A stretch of DNA of 58,078 nucleotides from an uncultured Helicobacteraceae bacterium (GCA_947176375.1 CAMWQM010000010.1:1-58078), one strand, 5' to 3'; counted from the first letter of the stretch, positions 10,097 to 20,883 are shown. Numbers and translations: made by a program. The notes: generated from the sequence alone by a model not told the origin.

Positions 10097-10615
10097 ATGA
10101 ATTTAGAAAAAATTAGCTATGGCACAGAAGATTATGTAAATGCAGTGATAGAGATTCCGTTTGGCTCGAATGTTAAATATGAGATTGATAAAGAGAGTGG
10201 GGCTGTTATGGTAGATAGAATAATGTATAGTGCAGTATATTATCCTGCGAATTATGGTTTTATTCCAAATACTTTAGCAAATGATGGCGACCCTGTGGAT
10301 ATTTTGGTGTTGAATCAATATCCACTTCAAGCTGGAAGCATTATAAAATGCAGACTTATAGGCGTTTTGATTATGGAAGATGAATCGGGAATGGATGAAA
10401 AATTACTAGCTTTGCCACTTGATAAGATTGACCCAAGTTATAGTAATATTAGGAGTTTTGAGGATTTACCAGAGCTAACATTAAATAGGATTAAAAACTT
10501 TTTTGAAACTTACAAAATGCTAGAGCCAGAAAAATGGGTAAAAATCAAAAAATATGAGAATGAGAGTAAGGCAAGAGAGATTCTAGAATCTGCGATTAAT
10601 AGATATAAAAAATAA
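10097..10615 (+). CDS. ppa: Inorganic pyrophosphatase (family I)
   Basis: This soluble enzyme hydrolyses pyrophosphate and drives biosynthetic reactions forward. The 172-residue length is normal. The family signature NDGDPVDILVL supplies metal-binding Asp residues. KYEIDKESG, YPANYGFIP and EDESGMDEK form the rest of the active site. It has a good ribosome site (AAGGAG) before its ATG and lies 9 bases after adk, so the three genes aspS-adk-ppa are likely one transcription unit. Confidence 0.96.
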   Translation: MNLEKISYGTEDYVNAVIEIPFGSNVKYEIDKESGAVMVDRIMYSAVYYPANYGFIPNTLANDGDPVDILVLNQYPLQAGSIIKCRLIGVLIMEDESGMDEKLLALPLDKIDPSYSNIRSFEDLPELTLNRIKNFFETYKMLEPEKWVKIKKYENESKAREILESAINRYKK

Positions 10616-10766
10616 GGATAAGGATTCTGTCTAAATTAGATTCTAGTTTATTGTTTAAAAATTAACTTAGAATCTTTTATATAGAGATATTAAAGATTTA
10701 ATATCTATGGTTTGAATTTATTCTTTATTTATTGTTTTATTTGGCACTTTTACATTTAGGAAAGAA

Positions 10767-12179
10767 ATGAGAGATATTTATAATATTCAAATAGAGCGTG
10801 CATTGCTTGCTAGTATATTATTTGACCCAAAATTATTAAATGATATAGAAGATATTATAGATAACTCTGATTTTGGATACAAAAGCCATAACATTATATT
10901 TAGTATAATGAGTGATTTAAATAGAAGAGATTTGCCAGTCAATGAGGATTTTATAAGAAAAAATATTCCAAAAGGTGAAAATCTTGATAATGATATTTTT
11001 GAAATTGTGGCTACTGCACCAATAGTTGGGGCTAAAAGCTATGCACAAGAAATTAAAGATTTATCATTAAAGCGGAAACTCCATCATCTTGCAAATACAA
11101 TAAAAGAGCAGAGTTTAGAGCTAAATACGCCATCGATTGAAATTATCAATAGTATAGAGAGTAAAGTATTTAACTTACAAATAAATAGAGTAAGTAAGGG
11201 ATTTAGAGAGTTTAAAGAAACTGCTCTTTCAATGCTTAGAGGTATTGAGAAGCAAAAAGTTATGGGAAATGAAGCATTAATAGGAATTGATACAGGATTT
11301 AAAGAGCTTAACCACTTAACAGCTGGGCTAAAAGAAGGTGAGCTTGTAGTTTTAGCAGCTCGTCCTGCTATGGGAAAGACTGCTTTTGCTATAAATTTAA
11401 TTCAACCTACACTAAAGGAAAATAAGGCAGTTGCATTCTTTAGCCTTGAAATGGACGCAGAGCAGATAGCTTTAAGAATGTTCTCTTCAATGACTTCTAT
11501 TCCTCTTCAAAACTTAAGAATAGGGGATTTGAGTGATAATGATTGGCATTATTTTAGCAATATGTGTGATAAGTCATCATCCTGGAAGCTTTATATTGAT
11601 GATGGCGGAGGGCTAAATATCTCTCAACTCCGCTCAAAAATAAGGCGATTGAAGCTTAAAGAGCCTAGTTTGTCTCTTATAGTTATTGATTATTTGCAAA
11701 TTATGTCTGGTATTAATAATAAAGATAGGCATTTAGAGATTGCAGAAATTAGCAGAGGGCTAAAAAATCTAGCTAGAGAGATTAGAATCCCAATCCTAGC
11801 ACTTAGTCAGCTAAATAGAATGCTTGAGGCTAGAGACGATAGACGCCCACAATTAAGTGATTTAAGGGAATCTGGAGCGATAGAACAGGATGCTGATATA
11901 ATATTATTTTTATATCGCGATGATGTTTATAAACGAAAAGACCAAAAAGCACGCATTGCAAAAGCAAGAAAAGAGGGTAAAAAATTGCCCGAAGAAGAAA
12001 TCTTAAAAGAACAAGATGTTGAAGAGGTTGAGCTAATTATAGGTAAGCATAGAAATGGACCAACAGGTACAATCAAGCTAAATATGCACACAAAATTCAC
12101 TCGCTTTGCCGATGCAAATACATACAATATAGAAGAGCAGAGCGAAACAAAAATGATAGATGATATGATTCCACTTTAA
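10767..12179 (+). CDS. dnaB: Replicative DNA helicase DnaB
   Basis: DnaB is the hexameric helicase of the replication fork. The 470-residue protein has the N-terminal DnaB domain (about 1-105), a linker, and the RecA-like domain from about residue 165. Walker A is ARPAMGKTAF and Walker B is LIVIDYLQIMSG. Further helicase motifs include FSLEMDAEQIALRM, ALSQLNR and DLRESGAIEQDADIILFLYR. The ribosome site is AGGAAAG before ATG. A 900-base stretch with a kinase remnant follows. In H. pylori a sensor-kinase gene (crdS region) also lies near dnaB. Confidence 0.97.
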   Translation: MRDIYNIQIERALLASILFDPKLLNDIEDIIDNSDFGYKSHNIIFSIMSDLNRRDLPVNEDFIRKNIPKGENLDNDIFEIVATAPIVGAKSYAQEIKDLSLKRKLHHLANTIKEQSLELNTPSIEIINSIESKVFNLQINRVSKGFREFKETALSMLRGIEKQKVMGNEALIGIDTGFKELNHLTAGLKEGELVVLAARPAMGKTAFAINLIQPTLKENKAVAFFSLEMDAEQIALRMFSSMTSIPLQNLRIGDLSDNDWHYFSNMCDKSSSWKLYIDDGGGLNISQLRSKIRRLKLKEPSLSLIVIDYLQIMSGINNKDRHLEIAEISRGLKNLAREIRIPILALSQLNRMLEARDDRRPQLSDLRESGAIEQDADIILFLYRDDVYKRKDQKARIAKARKEGKKLPEEEILKEQDVEEVELIIGKHRNGPTGTIKLNMHTKFTRFADANTYNIEEQSETKMIDDMIPL

Positions 12180-12480
12180 AATATAAATTTTATCCCTAAA
12201 AAATGATAATCTACAAAGTTATAAAAGATTATTTTTAGATTTTTATAATTATATTTGATTGTATTTTTTGGAGTATTTTAAAATATTTTATAATTGTTTT
12301 AGATTCTAAAATTTGCTAGGATAAAAATTTTGAAAAGATTCTATAATTTAAGTGCAATAATTTATTTTCTAGAATCTAAATTTAAATAATTATTATTGCT
12401 CAATCTATTTTATACTTCCACTTGCATTTTATTTTAATAGTAAGCTAATAAAGTAATCAATTTTAAATCTACTTTCTAAT
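12180..12480. other. Non-coding stretch after dnaB
   Basis: No open frame or recognisable decayed gene is visible in these bases, apart from several AGATTCT-type motifs. They may include unrecognisable upstream remains of the kinase gene that follows. Confidence 0.5.
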
Positions 12481-12781
12481 ACAATTTATTACAATAAATT
12501 AAGAAGTTGCAAAAAATAACCTAAAAATAAGAAAGATAGTGTAGTGCTATGTGTAGAAGATAGTGGAATTATGGTTCCGCCTCATTTGCAAGAGAAAATC
12601 TTTGAGCAATTTTTCTGTGTAGATAAAAGAGTTGATATTGGAGAAAGCGGATTTAGACTATCTATCATAAAATCAGTAGCAAATATTCACAATATAAAAA
12701 TCTCACTTTTTAGTAAATTAAATAGAAGGAAGTAGATTCTACATTGAATCTAATAAAATAAAAATCTTTGCTAAAGAGTGA
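12481..12781 (+). pseudogene. Degenerate sensor histidine kinase, ATPase-domain remnant
   Basis: Only the C-terminal ATP-binding end of a sensor kinase can be read. A broken N-box (NLLQ, stop, IKK) lies near 12482-12505. The G1 box (CVEDSGIMVPP), F box (EKIFEQFF) and a damaged G2 region (GESGFRLSIIKS) follow in one frame from 12520. The frame then shifts near 12725, after which GSRFYIES continues the family C-terminus to a stop at 12779-12781. The N-terminal sensor, membrane and HisKA parts are gone. There are stops and at least two frameshifts. The CrdS-type kinase gene of H. pylori is also close to dnaB, so this may be its relic; that link is inference. Confidence 0.8.
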
Positions 12782-12785
12782 GGTT

Positions 12786-12810
12786 AATTACATTTTTAAA
12801 AAATGTAATT
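12786..12810. terminator. AT hairpin, possible terminator after the kinase remnant
   Basis: AATTACATTTTT and its exact reverse complement are separated by a single base. The hairpin begins a few bases after the stop of the kinase remnant and is followed by T-rich sequence. It has no G/C-rich stem, so its strength as a terminator is doubtful. Confidence 0.35.
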
Positions 12811-13083
12811 TTATATATATTAGATTCTGCATAGTTTATATTTTAGTTTCTAGTTAATTGAAGTAATTAAATTTTAAAACAAATGAAAGTATTTTTCTAA
12901 CTACCAAAATTAATTTTATTTTATAAAAATTAAAGCTTTAGTGTTTATAATCTTCTTCACATATTTGAAAGCAAATAATCAAGTTTTAGGCAAATTATAT
13001 TCATTAATTTAGAGTGCAAATTTGTAAAATGAATGACAAAATACTACAATACCAAAATATTTTTTTAAAAATAAGGTAGCAAA
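12811..13083. other. Non-coding stretch before proA with a candidate promoter
   Basis: No gene is seen. A TACAAT hexamer near 13044 is a possible -10 for proA. The 11-base block ATACTACAATA around it is the reverse complement of a block in the dispersed repeat (TATTGTAGTAT). Confidence 0.4.
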
Positions 13084-14355
13084 ATGAAAACCCTCCTAAA
13101 TGAAGCACAGATGGCAAAAAGCATAATCGCCTCTTTAAGTGATAGCCTAAGAAATGAAGTATTGAATGCTATGGCAGAAGCTTTCAGGGCTAATAAAAAT
13201 GATATTTTAGAGGCAAATAAGCTAGATTTACAAAATGCCACATCTCCAAAATCCACAGACAAAGCAAATACTACTCAAATCACTCCACTTTCAAAACCTA
13301 TGCTTGAGCGATTAAAACTAGATTCTAAAAAGATTGATTTAATGGCAGTTTCGCTAAAGGAGATTGCAAGTCTAAAAAGCCCTATTGGAAAAATTACTGA
13401 AGGCTGGGAAAATTACAATGGGCTTAAGATTCAGAAAATCTCTGTTCCACTTGGGGTTATTGCAATAATCTATGAATCTCGTCCAAATGTTACAAGCGAT
13501 ACAGCGGGGCTTTGTTTTAAAAGTGGAAATATCTGCATTCTAAAAGGAGGCAAAGAAGCTTTGCACTCAAACAAAGCAATATTAAAAGTTTTGCATAATG
13601 TTTTAGAATCTTTTAGTCTTCCAAAATCCGCTATTTGCTTTATTGATAGTAGAGAGGAGACAGAATCTTTATTAAAAGAAGATAAATTTATTGATTTGGT
13701 TATTCCTCGCGGTGGTGAAGGATTGATTAACTTTGTGGTGAAAAATAGCACAATTCCAGTAATAAAGCACGATAAAGGAGTATGCCATTTGTATTTGCAT
13801 AAGGACGCCCCAAAAGATATGGCATTCCAAATCGCCCTAAATGCTAAAAAAGATAAACCACAAGTTTGTAATAGCATAGAAACTCTTTTAGTGCATAAGG
13901 ATTTTGTGGCAACAAAAGACTTGATTGAGGTTTTAAAAGAAAATGAAATTAAGATTCTAGCTTGTGAAAAAATAGCAAATAAATTTAGTGCATTGAATTT
14001 AGAAGTATTAAAAGAAGAAGATTTTTATAATGAATATGGCGATAATATCCTGAATATAGCTCTTGTAGATAGTCTTAGGGATGCAATTTTGCATATTAAT
14101 AAATTTGGCTCTCATCATTCAGATTCTATTATTACAGAGGATTACAGCACTGCTCAAACATTCCTAAATGAAATAGATTCTGCTTGTGTATATGTGAATG
14201 CAAGCACAAGATTTAGCGATGGCGGAGAGTTTGGTTTTGGAGCGGAAGTTGGAATCTCTACTTCTAAAATTCACGCGCGCGGTCCTATGGGGATTGATAG
14301 TCTTACAACATACAAATATCAAATCTATGGAAATGGTCAAATTAGAAAATCTTAA
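13084..14355 (+). CDS. proA: Gamma-glutamyl phosphate reductase ProA
   Basis: ProA reduces gamma-glutamyl phosphate to glutamate-5-semialdehyde with NADPH, the second step of proline synthesis. The 423-residue protein shows the family blocks IYESRPNVTSDTAGLC, LKGGKEA, IPRGGEGLI and the catalytic Cys in KPQVCNSIETLLV. The C-terminal FSDGGEFGFGAEVGIST and KIHARGPMG signatures are intact. A ribosome site (AAGGTAG) precedes ATG. No proB or proC is adjacent. The gene is intact although it is surrounded by pseudogenes. Confidence 0.96.
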   Translation: MKTLLNEAQMAKSIIASLSDSLRNEVLNAMAEAFRANKNDILEANKLDLQNATSPKSTDKANTTQITPLSKPMLERLKLDSKKIDLMAVSLKEIASLKSPIGKITEGWENYNGLKIQKISVPLGVIAIIYESRPNVTSDTAGLCFKSGNICILKGGKEALHSNKAILKVLHNVLESFSLPKSAICFIDSREETESLLKEDKFIDLVIPRGGEGLINFVVKNSTIPVIKHDKGVCHLYLHKDAPKDMAFQIALNAKKDKPQVCNSIETLLVHKDFVATKDLIEVLKENEIKILACEKIANKFSALNLEVLKEEDFYNEYGDNILNIALVDSLRDAILHINKFGSHHSDSIITEDYSTAQTFLNEIDSACVYVNASTRFSDGGEFGFGAEVGISTSKIHARGPMGIDSLTTYKYQIYGNGQIRKS

Positions 14356-14430
14356 GATAATTAATTAGAAGAAATTAAGCTAAAGTAATATTATAAAATC
14401 TTTAACTTTGAATGATTTGTTTGACATAAT

Positions 14431-14678
14431 TTAGAGAAATTTTGCAAGATAGAATCCTAAAAATATTCCTAAAATTCCAACAATAAAAAACAACTTTGAT
14501 ATTCATCTCTCAAACCAGCTATTAAGATTCCAGCCACAAGGCAACCAACAGCATTTATAAGTAAAATCTGGGTAATAAAATTAATATTATAATTTAAGAT
14601 TCTATTTAGCAAAATCACAAGATTGTATCGCAAAACAGCGTCTATCCTGCCACAAATACCAAATAAAATATAACTCAA
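14431..14678 (-). pseudogene. crcB: Decayed CrcB (Fluc) fluoride channel gene
   Basis: The N-terminal half reads as a CrcB protein from a TTG at 14678 with GGAG upstream. The family block with ...DAVLRYN corresponds to GAxxRY, and LLINAVGCLVAG corresponds to the conserved LLVNxxGCFxxG. After GLRDEY the frame shifts; a second frame then reads FFIVGILGIFLGFYLAKFL to a stop at 14431. The central part with the TTFSTF signature is missing. The total length of about 248 bases is too short for the usual 125 residues. It is therefore a pseudogene with an internal deletion. Confidence 0.8.
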
Positions 14679-14843
14679 TTTTTAAGCTCCACTTTATAAT
14701 TTTAAATTCCAAATTTAACCTAAAGATTTTACATTGTAACGCTTTAGAATCTATTTTAAAAATTAAAATAGATTCTATAATTTATGGGCAATTATCACCT
14801 TGCTATCGCTAAAACTAGGATTTTAATTTTATTCGTGAAATCT

Positions 14844-15599
14844 TCATTTAATACTTAGTAAACCATAAATAATAGAATATAGGCAAAATATTCCACTAGA
14901 GAGGAAATTCCCAATGCTCATAGACAGAAGATAAAAAATTAGTGGCTAAATAGAGCTATCTAGCAAGATTCTCAAATTCAAATAATACATATTTGCCACG
15001 ATATGCTGAAAACCGCTAACAATAAAAAGTATTACAGGAAAAATATAGCTAGAATCTTGCATTCTGTATTCTTTGAAGAAAGTGCAAACCAACAAACTAA
15101 GCACTACCCAAAACATTACATAAAATCCACTTGCGATAGCTTCAATAAGTCCATATTTAGCTTATTTTCTACAATTTTTATGATAAATTCACTAAAAATT
15201 GCCATCTTTATATTACACCTGACAAACAAAACTAGCGAAATAAAGCTAGCACCAACAATATTTTAAGCCAGACGATAGCCAATTTTTTACCAAAACAAAG
15301 GAGACCAAATCGCTTTCTAGTCAATGCCAAACGCTAGACAATCCCCTGTAAAAAGTGAGCCACCAACAAAAGAACATATGGCATAGCCCTGTGGGTAATA
15401 TACAAGCCTCTATAAATACTCCAAGCCAACTACCAATCTTACAATAAGTTATTAAATATCCAAGTGTGGTTAAAGCTACATAGATTCCTCTCATAACTCC
15501 CAAAATGAAAGTTTTAACATCTCTGTATTTCATCTTTGATTTGCTTATATTTAGCACTTCTATGACTATTTCTTTATTGCTAAAAACATTAAATTTCAT
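14844..15599 (-). pseudogene. Decayed formate/nitrite transporter (FNT family)
   Basis: Pieces of an FNT (FocA/NirC-type) channel can be followed in order through several frames. The N-terminal frame from 15599 reads a typical start with KTFILGVMRGIYVAL and ACILPTGL. The frame then shifts to GGSLFTGDCLAFG, matching the family ELFTGN block. Near 15040-14965 another frame reads FPVILFIVSGFQHIVANMYY, a near-perfect FNT signature. The last part reads SIGNFLSSGIFCLYSIIYG to a stop at 14844-14846. The span corresponds to about 250 residues, close to the normal size, but it holds several frameshifts and stops. It lies upstream of the crcB remnant on the same strand. Confidence 0.88.
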
Positions 15600-15787
15600 A
15601 CATAAAGAAGTAAAATATTAATAAAATTTTTTGAAGGAATTATTAAATTCCTAAAATAATAATTTGGTTTAGCCTTGCAGTTTTATGCAATTTTGCGTAA
15701 TTTAAATACTTAAAAATATTTTTAGAAATTATTTGGCTAGATTCTGCCGATTTAGAGCTAAATTATTATTTTTTAAAGGTCTATGCA

Positions 15788-16420
15788 TTGAAATTCTTAA
15801 TTATATTTTTTGGCTTTTTATTATTAGAGGCAAATAGCATAAATTTTGAATCAAATCATTTTCAATCACAAAAAGAGGCTTTTAGCGGAGCATACTACAC
15901 AAATGAGGCTTTTAGAGCTGCCGCTTTTGGAGCTAAAAATATTGCTAGAGATTTATTTTTCAAAGCTTGTGTTTTTGGTGATAATTTGGGTTGCAGGGCT
16001 CTAAATGAGATTAATGCTCCGCTAAAAACAGAAAGATTATTTTTAGATAAACAAGAATGCGATTTTGGCGATAAGGAAGCCTGTTTTAAAATATTTCGTT
16101 ATTATCAAAGTGAGCCTACGCTAGATTCCTTTAAAATGAATTATTATTTATCAAAGGCTTGTAGGCTGGGAAAAAGCGAAGCTTGTAAGTTAGAATCTAA
16201 ACACATACAACCATTTTTACAAGATAAAAGGCAGCTATTAGGAAATGCTTGTTTTAAAAGTGATGCAAAAGCTTGCTACGAGCTAGGAAATATTTATCTT
16301 TTTGGCAAAGGTGTGGTGAAAAATGTCTCTTATGCTAAAGATATGATTAAAAAATCTTGTGATATTGGGCTAAAAAAGGCTTGCGTAGATTATATAAGAA
16401 TAATGTCGTTTGTAAATTAG
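15788..16420 (+). CDS. Secreted Sel1-repeat protein (Hcp-like)
   Basis: The 210-residue protein has a signal peptide (about 1-16) and is rich in cysteine. Its C-terminal part has Sel1-like repeats, such as ACYELGNIYLFGKGV followed by AKDMIKKSCDIGLKKAC. This pattern is typical of the Helicobacter cysteine-rich (Hcp) family, whose members are secreted and disulfide-linked, and some of which bind beta-lactams. Earlier repeats (FFKACVFGDNLGCRAL, LSKACRLGKSEACKL) are less regular. It starts at TTG with AAAGG upstream. No neighbouring gene suggests a specific role. Confidence 0.75.
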   Translation: MKFLIIFFGFLLLEANSINFESNHFQSQKEAFSGAYYTNEAFRAAAFGAKNIARDLFFKACVFGDNLGCRALNEINAPLKTERLFLDKQECDFGDKEACFKIFRYYQSEPTLDSFKMNYYLSKACRLGKSEACKLESKHIQPFLQDKRQLLGNACFKSDAKACYELGNIYLFGKGVVKNVSYAKDMIKKSCDIGLKKACVDYIRIMSFVN

Positions 16421-16613
16421 TGCTTCATTAAAAAACTTTAAAAATGCAAAATCTTAAATTTATAAAGACGAAGACTAATAATTTAAAAGAAAATGAATGT
16501 TTAGTTTGCAATCAAACCTACAAACTAACATAATTTCAAATTTAAAATATAGCCTTTTATCCTCTTAATAATCTAGGTGTTTAAATAATATAAATTACGA
16601 AATATAATTTAGT

Positions 16614-16843
16614 GATGATAGATTTTACTATCCAGTGGAATCCTGTATAAGCAGGATTTATTTGGTTATAGTGAATGCAGAAGCGAATGGAAAGATAAAC
16701 AAAGCAATCTATAAAAATATTGAAAAAATAATATCAAAATTTCCACATAGAAAATGATGTATAAAAAGCTTAACAATGCCTTTAATTCTATTCTATTTGA
16801 CCAAATTCCAAATGATTACTATGATAAAGTTCAAAAGGAATAA
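16614..16843 (+). pseudogene. Unrecognised decayed coding sequence
   Basis: One frame from 16614 to 16757 reads protein-like sequence including YPVESCISRIYLVIV and NGKINKAIYKNIEK. A second frame from 16754 to 16843 continues as MYKKLNNAFNSILFDQIPND and ends at TAA. The first frame has no good start and the two are joined by a frameshift. I do not recognise the family. The rest of the 16421-17109 gap holds nothing convincing. Confidence 0.35.
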
Positions 16844-17109
16844 AACTAGAATTATCTAAATTAATATTTTGCACTATAAACTAATTATTTTAGAATCTTT
16901 TAAAAAAGCTAAAAATTACTAGCATTTAAAATGCATATCTTACACTTTTATCACATTAGATTCTTTAAATTTATCATATTTATCTGCCTTATAATAAAAC
17001 ATTACCTACTTGCTGTTTTGATTCCATTATTTTTAATATTAATACCCTTTAAATTACCAAAAATTTACATAAAAATATGCCTTTTATTTTCTTCAAAACA
17101 TACAATTTT

Positions 17110-18252
<1,143 letters not shown>

Positions 18253-18315
18253 CTAAATGCTAAAAACGATACAATAACATTTTTAATTTTTTAAATAAAT
18301 TTTTTAAGGTTTATA

Positions 18316-19740
18316 ATGAAAAAGGTTTTAATAATCGCACAGGGAAAAATAGGAAAAGTATTTTTAGAATTTTTATTGGAAAAATATTCTAATAATAACT
18401 TCTACATCATCATCTCAAATGATAGTGAGATTATAAAACTAAATTTTGGAGATTTTTTTACTTTGCATAATTTTGAGCCAACTTCGCAATTTCTTTTATC
18501 GCCACTAATTAGCTATGATTTATATAATATTTTTGTGACTATGCCAAATGAAAGGGAGAGAGATGAAGTTTGCTCTATAATTAGAAGGATTACAAAAGAG
18601 ATTCCGCTTATCGTATCTTGCGAATCTAAATCTCAAATGAGTGAAAAATTATTGCAAGATTCTAATCTAAATACCATTTCCTCTACATTTTTGAGTGCAA
18701 AATCTCTAATTGAAAAAGTTCCAAATATACCGACTATAGCAAGAGGATTTGGGCTAAATAAAGGTGAAATAATGCAAATTAATATCCCATTTGGAAGTGC
18801 GTATTCTTATATGAGTGTTGGTTCCATTTCACAAAGAGGTTGGAAAATAGCTGGAATCTACCGACAAAATAACCTAATAATTACAAATCCAAACACGATA
18901 ATTCACCCAAATGACAGCATTATAGCAGTAGGAGAGCCTAGAATCCTAAATAATATTTATAAAAGAATTAGCAATAATAAAAATAACTTTCCAGTTCCCT
19001 TTGGAAATGATATTTATGTATATATTGATTTTAGAATCTGTAATAAAATAGAGATTTTTAATATCATAAATGATGCACTTTGGCTACATAAAAAGATAAA
19101 AAATGATAAATTGATTATTAATATTCTAAATCCTAGCAATTTGGAGACTTTAAAAGAGATTAAACAAATTGATGGCAAAGATATAATAATAAATATTGAT
19201 TATTATACAAATAATATTGCTAAAAAAATTTTAGAAGATTCTAGTAAAAAAATAGGTTTAATCGTGATATCTTCAGAGATTTTTAAAAATGCGAAAGATA
19301 GAAGAATCTTATATAAGGTTAACAAACCGATTTTAAAAATAGGCAAATATGTGCGCCTAAAGGAAATCACAAGTGCTTTAGTGCAATCATCTGAAAATTC
19401 ATTACATATTCAAAATATTGCATATACGATAGTAGATATTTCCTCACAGCTAAATTTTGATATAAATATTTATGAATTTGAAATTGATGGCGAGTATAAA
19501 GAAAACATCTCAACTTATTACAAAAATTTAGGCAAAATTTTTAATAAACAAATAAATATTAAGCGGTCAAATACAAAAAATCCTATACTTTGGCTACTAC
19601 AAACTAATCAAAAAATCATTCAATTCATTCCACTAGAAATAGAGCTTTTAAGAAGTAGGATCTTTTGGTTTGTGAATAAAAATGTAGATTATCTATCATT
19701 AAGTATTGATAGAAATCCACAGATTCTGCTACCTATTTAA
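18316..19740 (+). CDS. COG3400 family protein with RCK/TrkA-C domain
   Basis: This 474-residue protein resembles the HP0282-type COG3400 family, of unknown exact role. The N-terminus has a Rossmann-like start (KKVLIIAQGKIGKVFLEFL), as in TrkA-N domains. A TrkA-C (RCK-C) domain covers about residues 140-215 and includes GWKIAGIYRQNN and PNDSIIAVGEP. The remaining half has no recognised domain. No membrane segments are evident. A role in sensing a ligand that controls potassium transport is possible by analogy but unproven. It lies between tgt and aroB, as in H. pylori. Confidence 0.75.
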   Translation: MKKVLIIAQGKIGKVFLEFLLEKYSNNNFYIIISNDSEIIKLNFGDFFTLHNFEPTSQFLLSPLISYDLYNIFVTMPNERERDEVCSIIRRITKEIPLIVSCESKSQMSEKLLQDSNLNTISSTFLSAKSLIEKVPNIPTIARGFGLNKGEIMQINIPFGSAYSYMSVGSISQRGWKIAGIYRQNNLIITNPNTIIHPNDSIIAVGEPRILNNIYKRISNNKNNFPVPFGNDIYVYIDFRICNKIEIFNIINDALWLHKKIKNDKLIINILNPSNLETLKEIKQIDGKDIIINIDYYTNNIAKKILEDSSKKIGLIVISSEIFKNAKDRRILYKVNKPILKIGKYVRLKEITSALVQSSENSLHIQNIAYTIVDISSQLNFDINIYEFEIDGEYKENISTYYKNLGKIFNKQINIKRSNTKNPILWLLQTNQKIIQFIPLEIELLRSRIFWFVNKNVDYLSLSIDRNPQILLPI

Positions 19741-19782
19741 GCAAATTTAGCATTTTAAAGGATTTTATTACATAAAAAGTTA

Positions 19783-19788
19783 TACAAT
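19783..19788 (+). promoter_or_regulatory. Candidate -10 element for aroB
   Basis: TACAAT within TTATACAATGG lies 32 bases before the aroB start. It probably begins the long plus-strand series from aroB to hisJ. No clear -35 is visible. Confidence 0.35.
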
Positions 19789-19819
19789 GGTAGGAATTTT
19801 ATATTTTTAAAGAAGTTAA

Positions 19820-20866
19820 ATGAAAGCAATAAAAATTGATTTAAAAGAAAATAGTTACAATGTTTATATTAGCGAAATTGCGAAACTAAAAGAGCTAAAA
19901 GAAATACATCACAGCAAGATTCTAATAATCACAAACCCAAAAGTCTCTGCACTTCATATCCAAAAGATTCTACCTAATTTAGAAAATAAAGAAGTCTTTA
20001 TCTGCACACTAAAAGATGGAGAATCTTATAAAAATATGCAAAGCATTGAAGCGATTTTAGATAATGCTTTTATTCACAAGCTTGATAGAAAATCCTTAAT
20101 CATTGCTTTTGGTGGTGGCGTGATTGGCGATATGAGTGGTTTTGCTGCTGGGATTTATCAAAGAGGAATTGATTTTATAAATATTCCAACCACGCTTCTA
20201 GCACAAGTCGATGCGAGTGTAGGTGGAAAAACAGGGATAAATAATGCTTTTGGCAAGAATCTAATTGGAATCTTTCATCAGCCAAAAGCTGTATATATCG
20301 ATACGAATTTTCTCTCCACGCTAAATAAAAGAGAGTTCAGAGCTGGAATTAGTGAGATAATCAAAATGGCAGTATGTTTTGACAAAGATTTTTTTAGCTT
20401 TTTAGAAAATGCGAATCTTTTAAATTCCAAAGAGGATTTGGAAAAAGCCATTATAAAAAGTATTCAAATTAAAGCAGATATTATCCGTAAAGATGAGAGG
20501 GAAAGTGGCATTAGAGCAGCACTAAACTATGGACACACATTTGGGCATGTGATTGAATTACTAGAAAACTACTCTACTTATTTGCACGGCGAGGCTGTGA
20601 GCCTTGGAATAATAAAGGCAAATAGATTAGCATTAAAATTAGGAAAAATTAGTCAAAATGAAAGTGATAGAATCCTAAATCTACTTAAAAAATATAATCT
20701 CCCAACAGAATATGAAGTAAAAGACAAAAATGATTTCTATAAAAAATTATTTTTGGATAAAAAAAGTCAAAATGATAAATTAAGATTTATTCTCCCAAAT
20801 GGAATTGGGGCTTTTGAAATTGTAGAAAATCCACCAAAAGATTTGGTTTTAGAAGCTTTAGGTTAA
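19820..20866 (+). CDS. aroB: 3-Dehydroquinate synthase AroB
   Basis: AroB cyclises DAHP to 3-dehydroquinate, the second step of the shikimate pathway. The 348-residue length is normal. The NAD-binding GGGVIGDMSGFAAGIYQRG, PTTLLAQVDASVGGKTGIN, the metal-binding NYGHTFGHVIE and LHGEAVSLG blocks are intact. It starts a tight series with mscS (17 bases), mtaB (one-base overlap), the ftsH-like gene, bioV and hisJ, matching HP0283-HP0286. Confidence 0.97.
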   Translation: MKAIKIDLKENSYNVYISEIAKLKELKEIHHSKILIITNPKVSALHIQKILPNLENKEVFICTLKDGESYKNMQSIEAILDNAFIHKLDRKSLIIAFGGGVIGDMSGFAAGIYQRGIDFINIPTTLLAQVDASVGGKTGINNAFGKNLIGIFHQPKAVYIDTNFLSTLNKREFRAGISEIIKMAVCFDKDFFSFLENANLLNSKEDLEKAIIKSIQIKADIIRKDERESGIRAALNYGHTFGHVIELLENYSTYLHGEAVSLGIIKANRLALKLGKISQNESDRILNLLKKYNLPTEYEVKDKNDFYKKLFLDKKSQNDKLRFILPNGIGAFEIVENPPKDLVLEALG

Positions 20867-20883
20867 GTAGGTTTATAGGGGGT

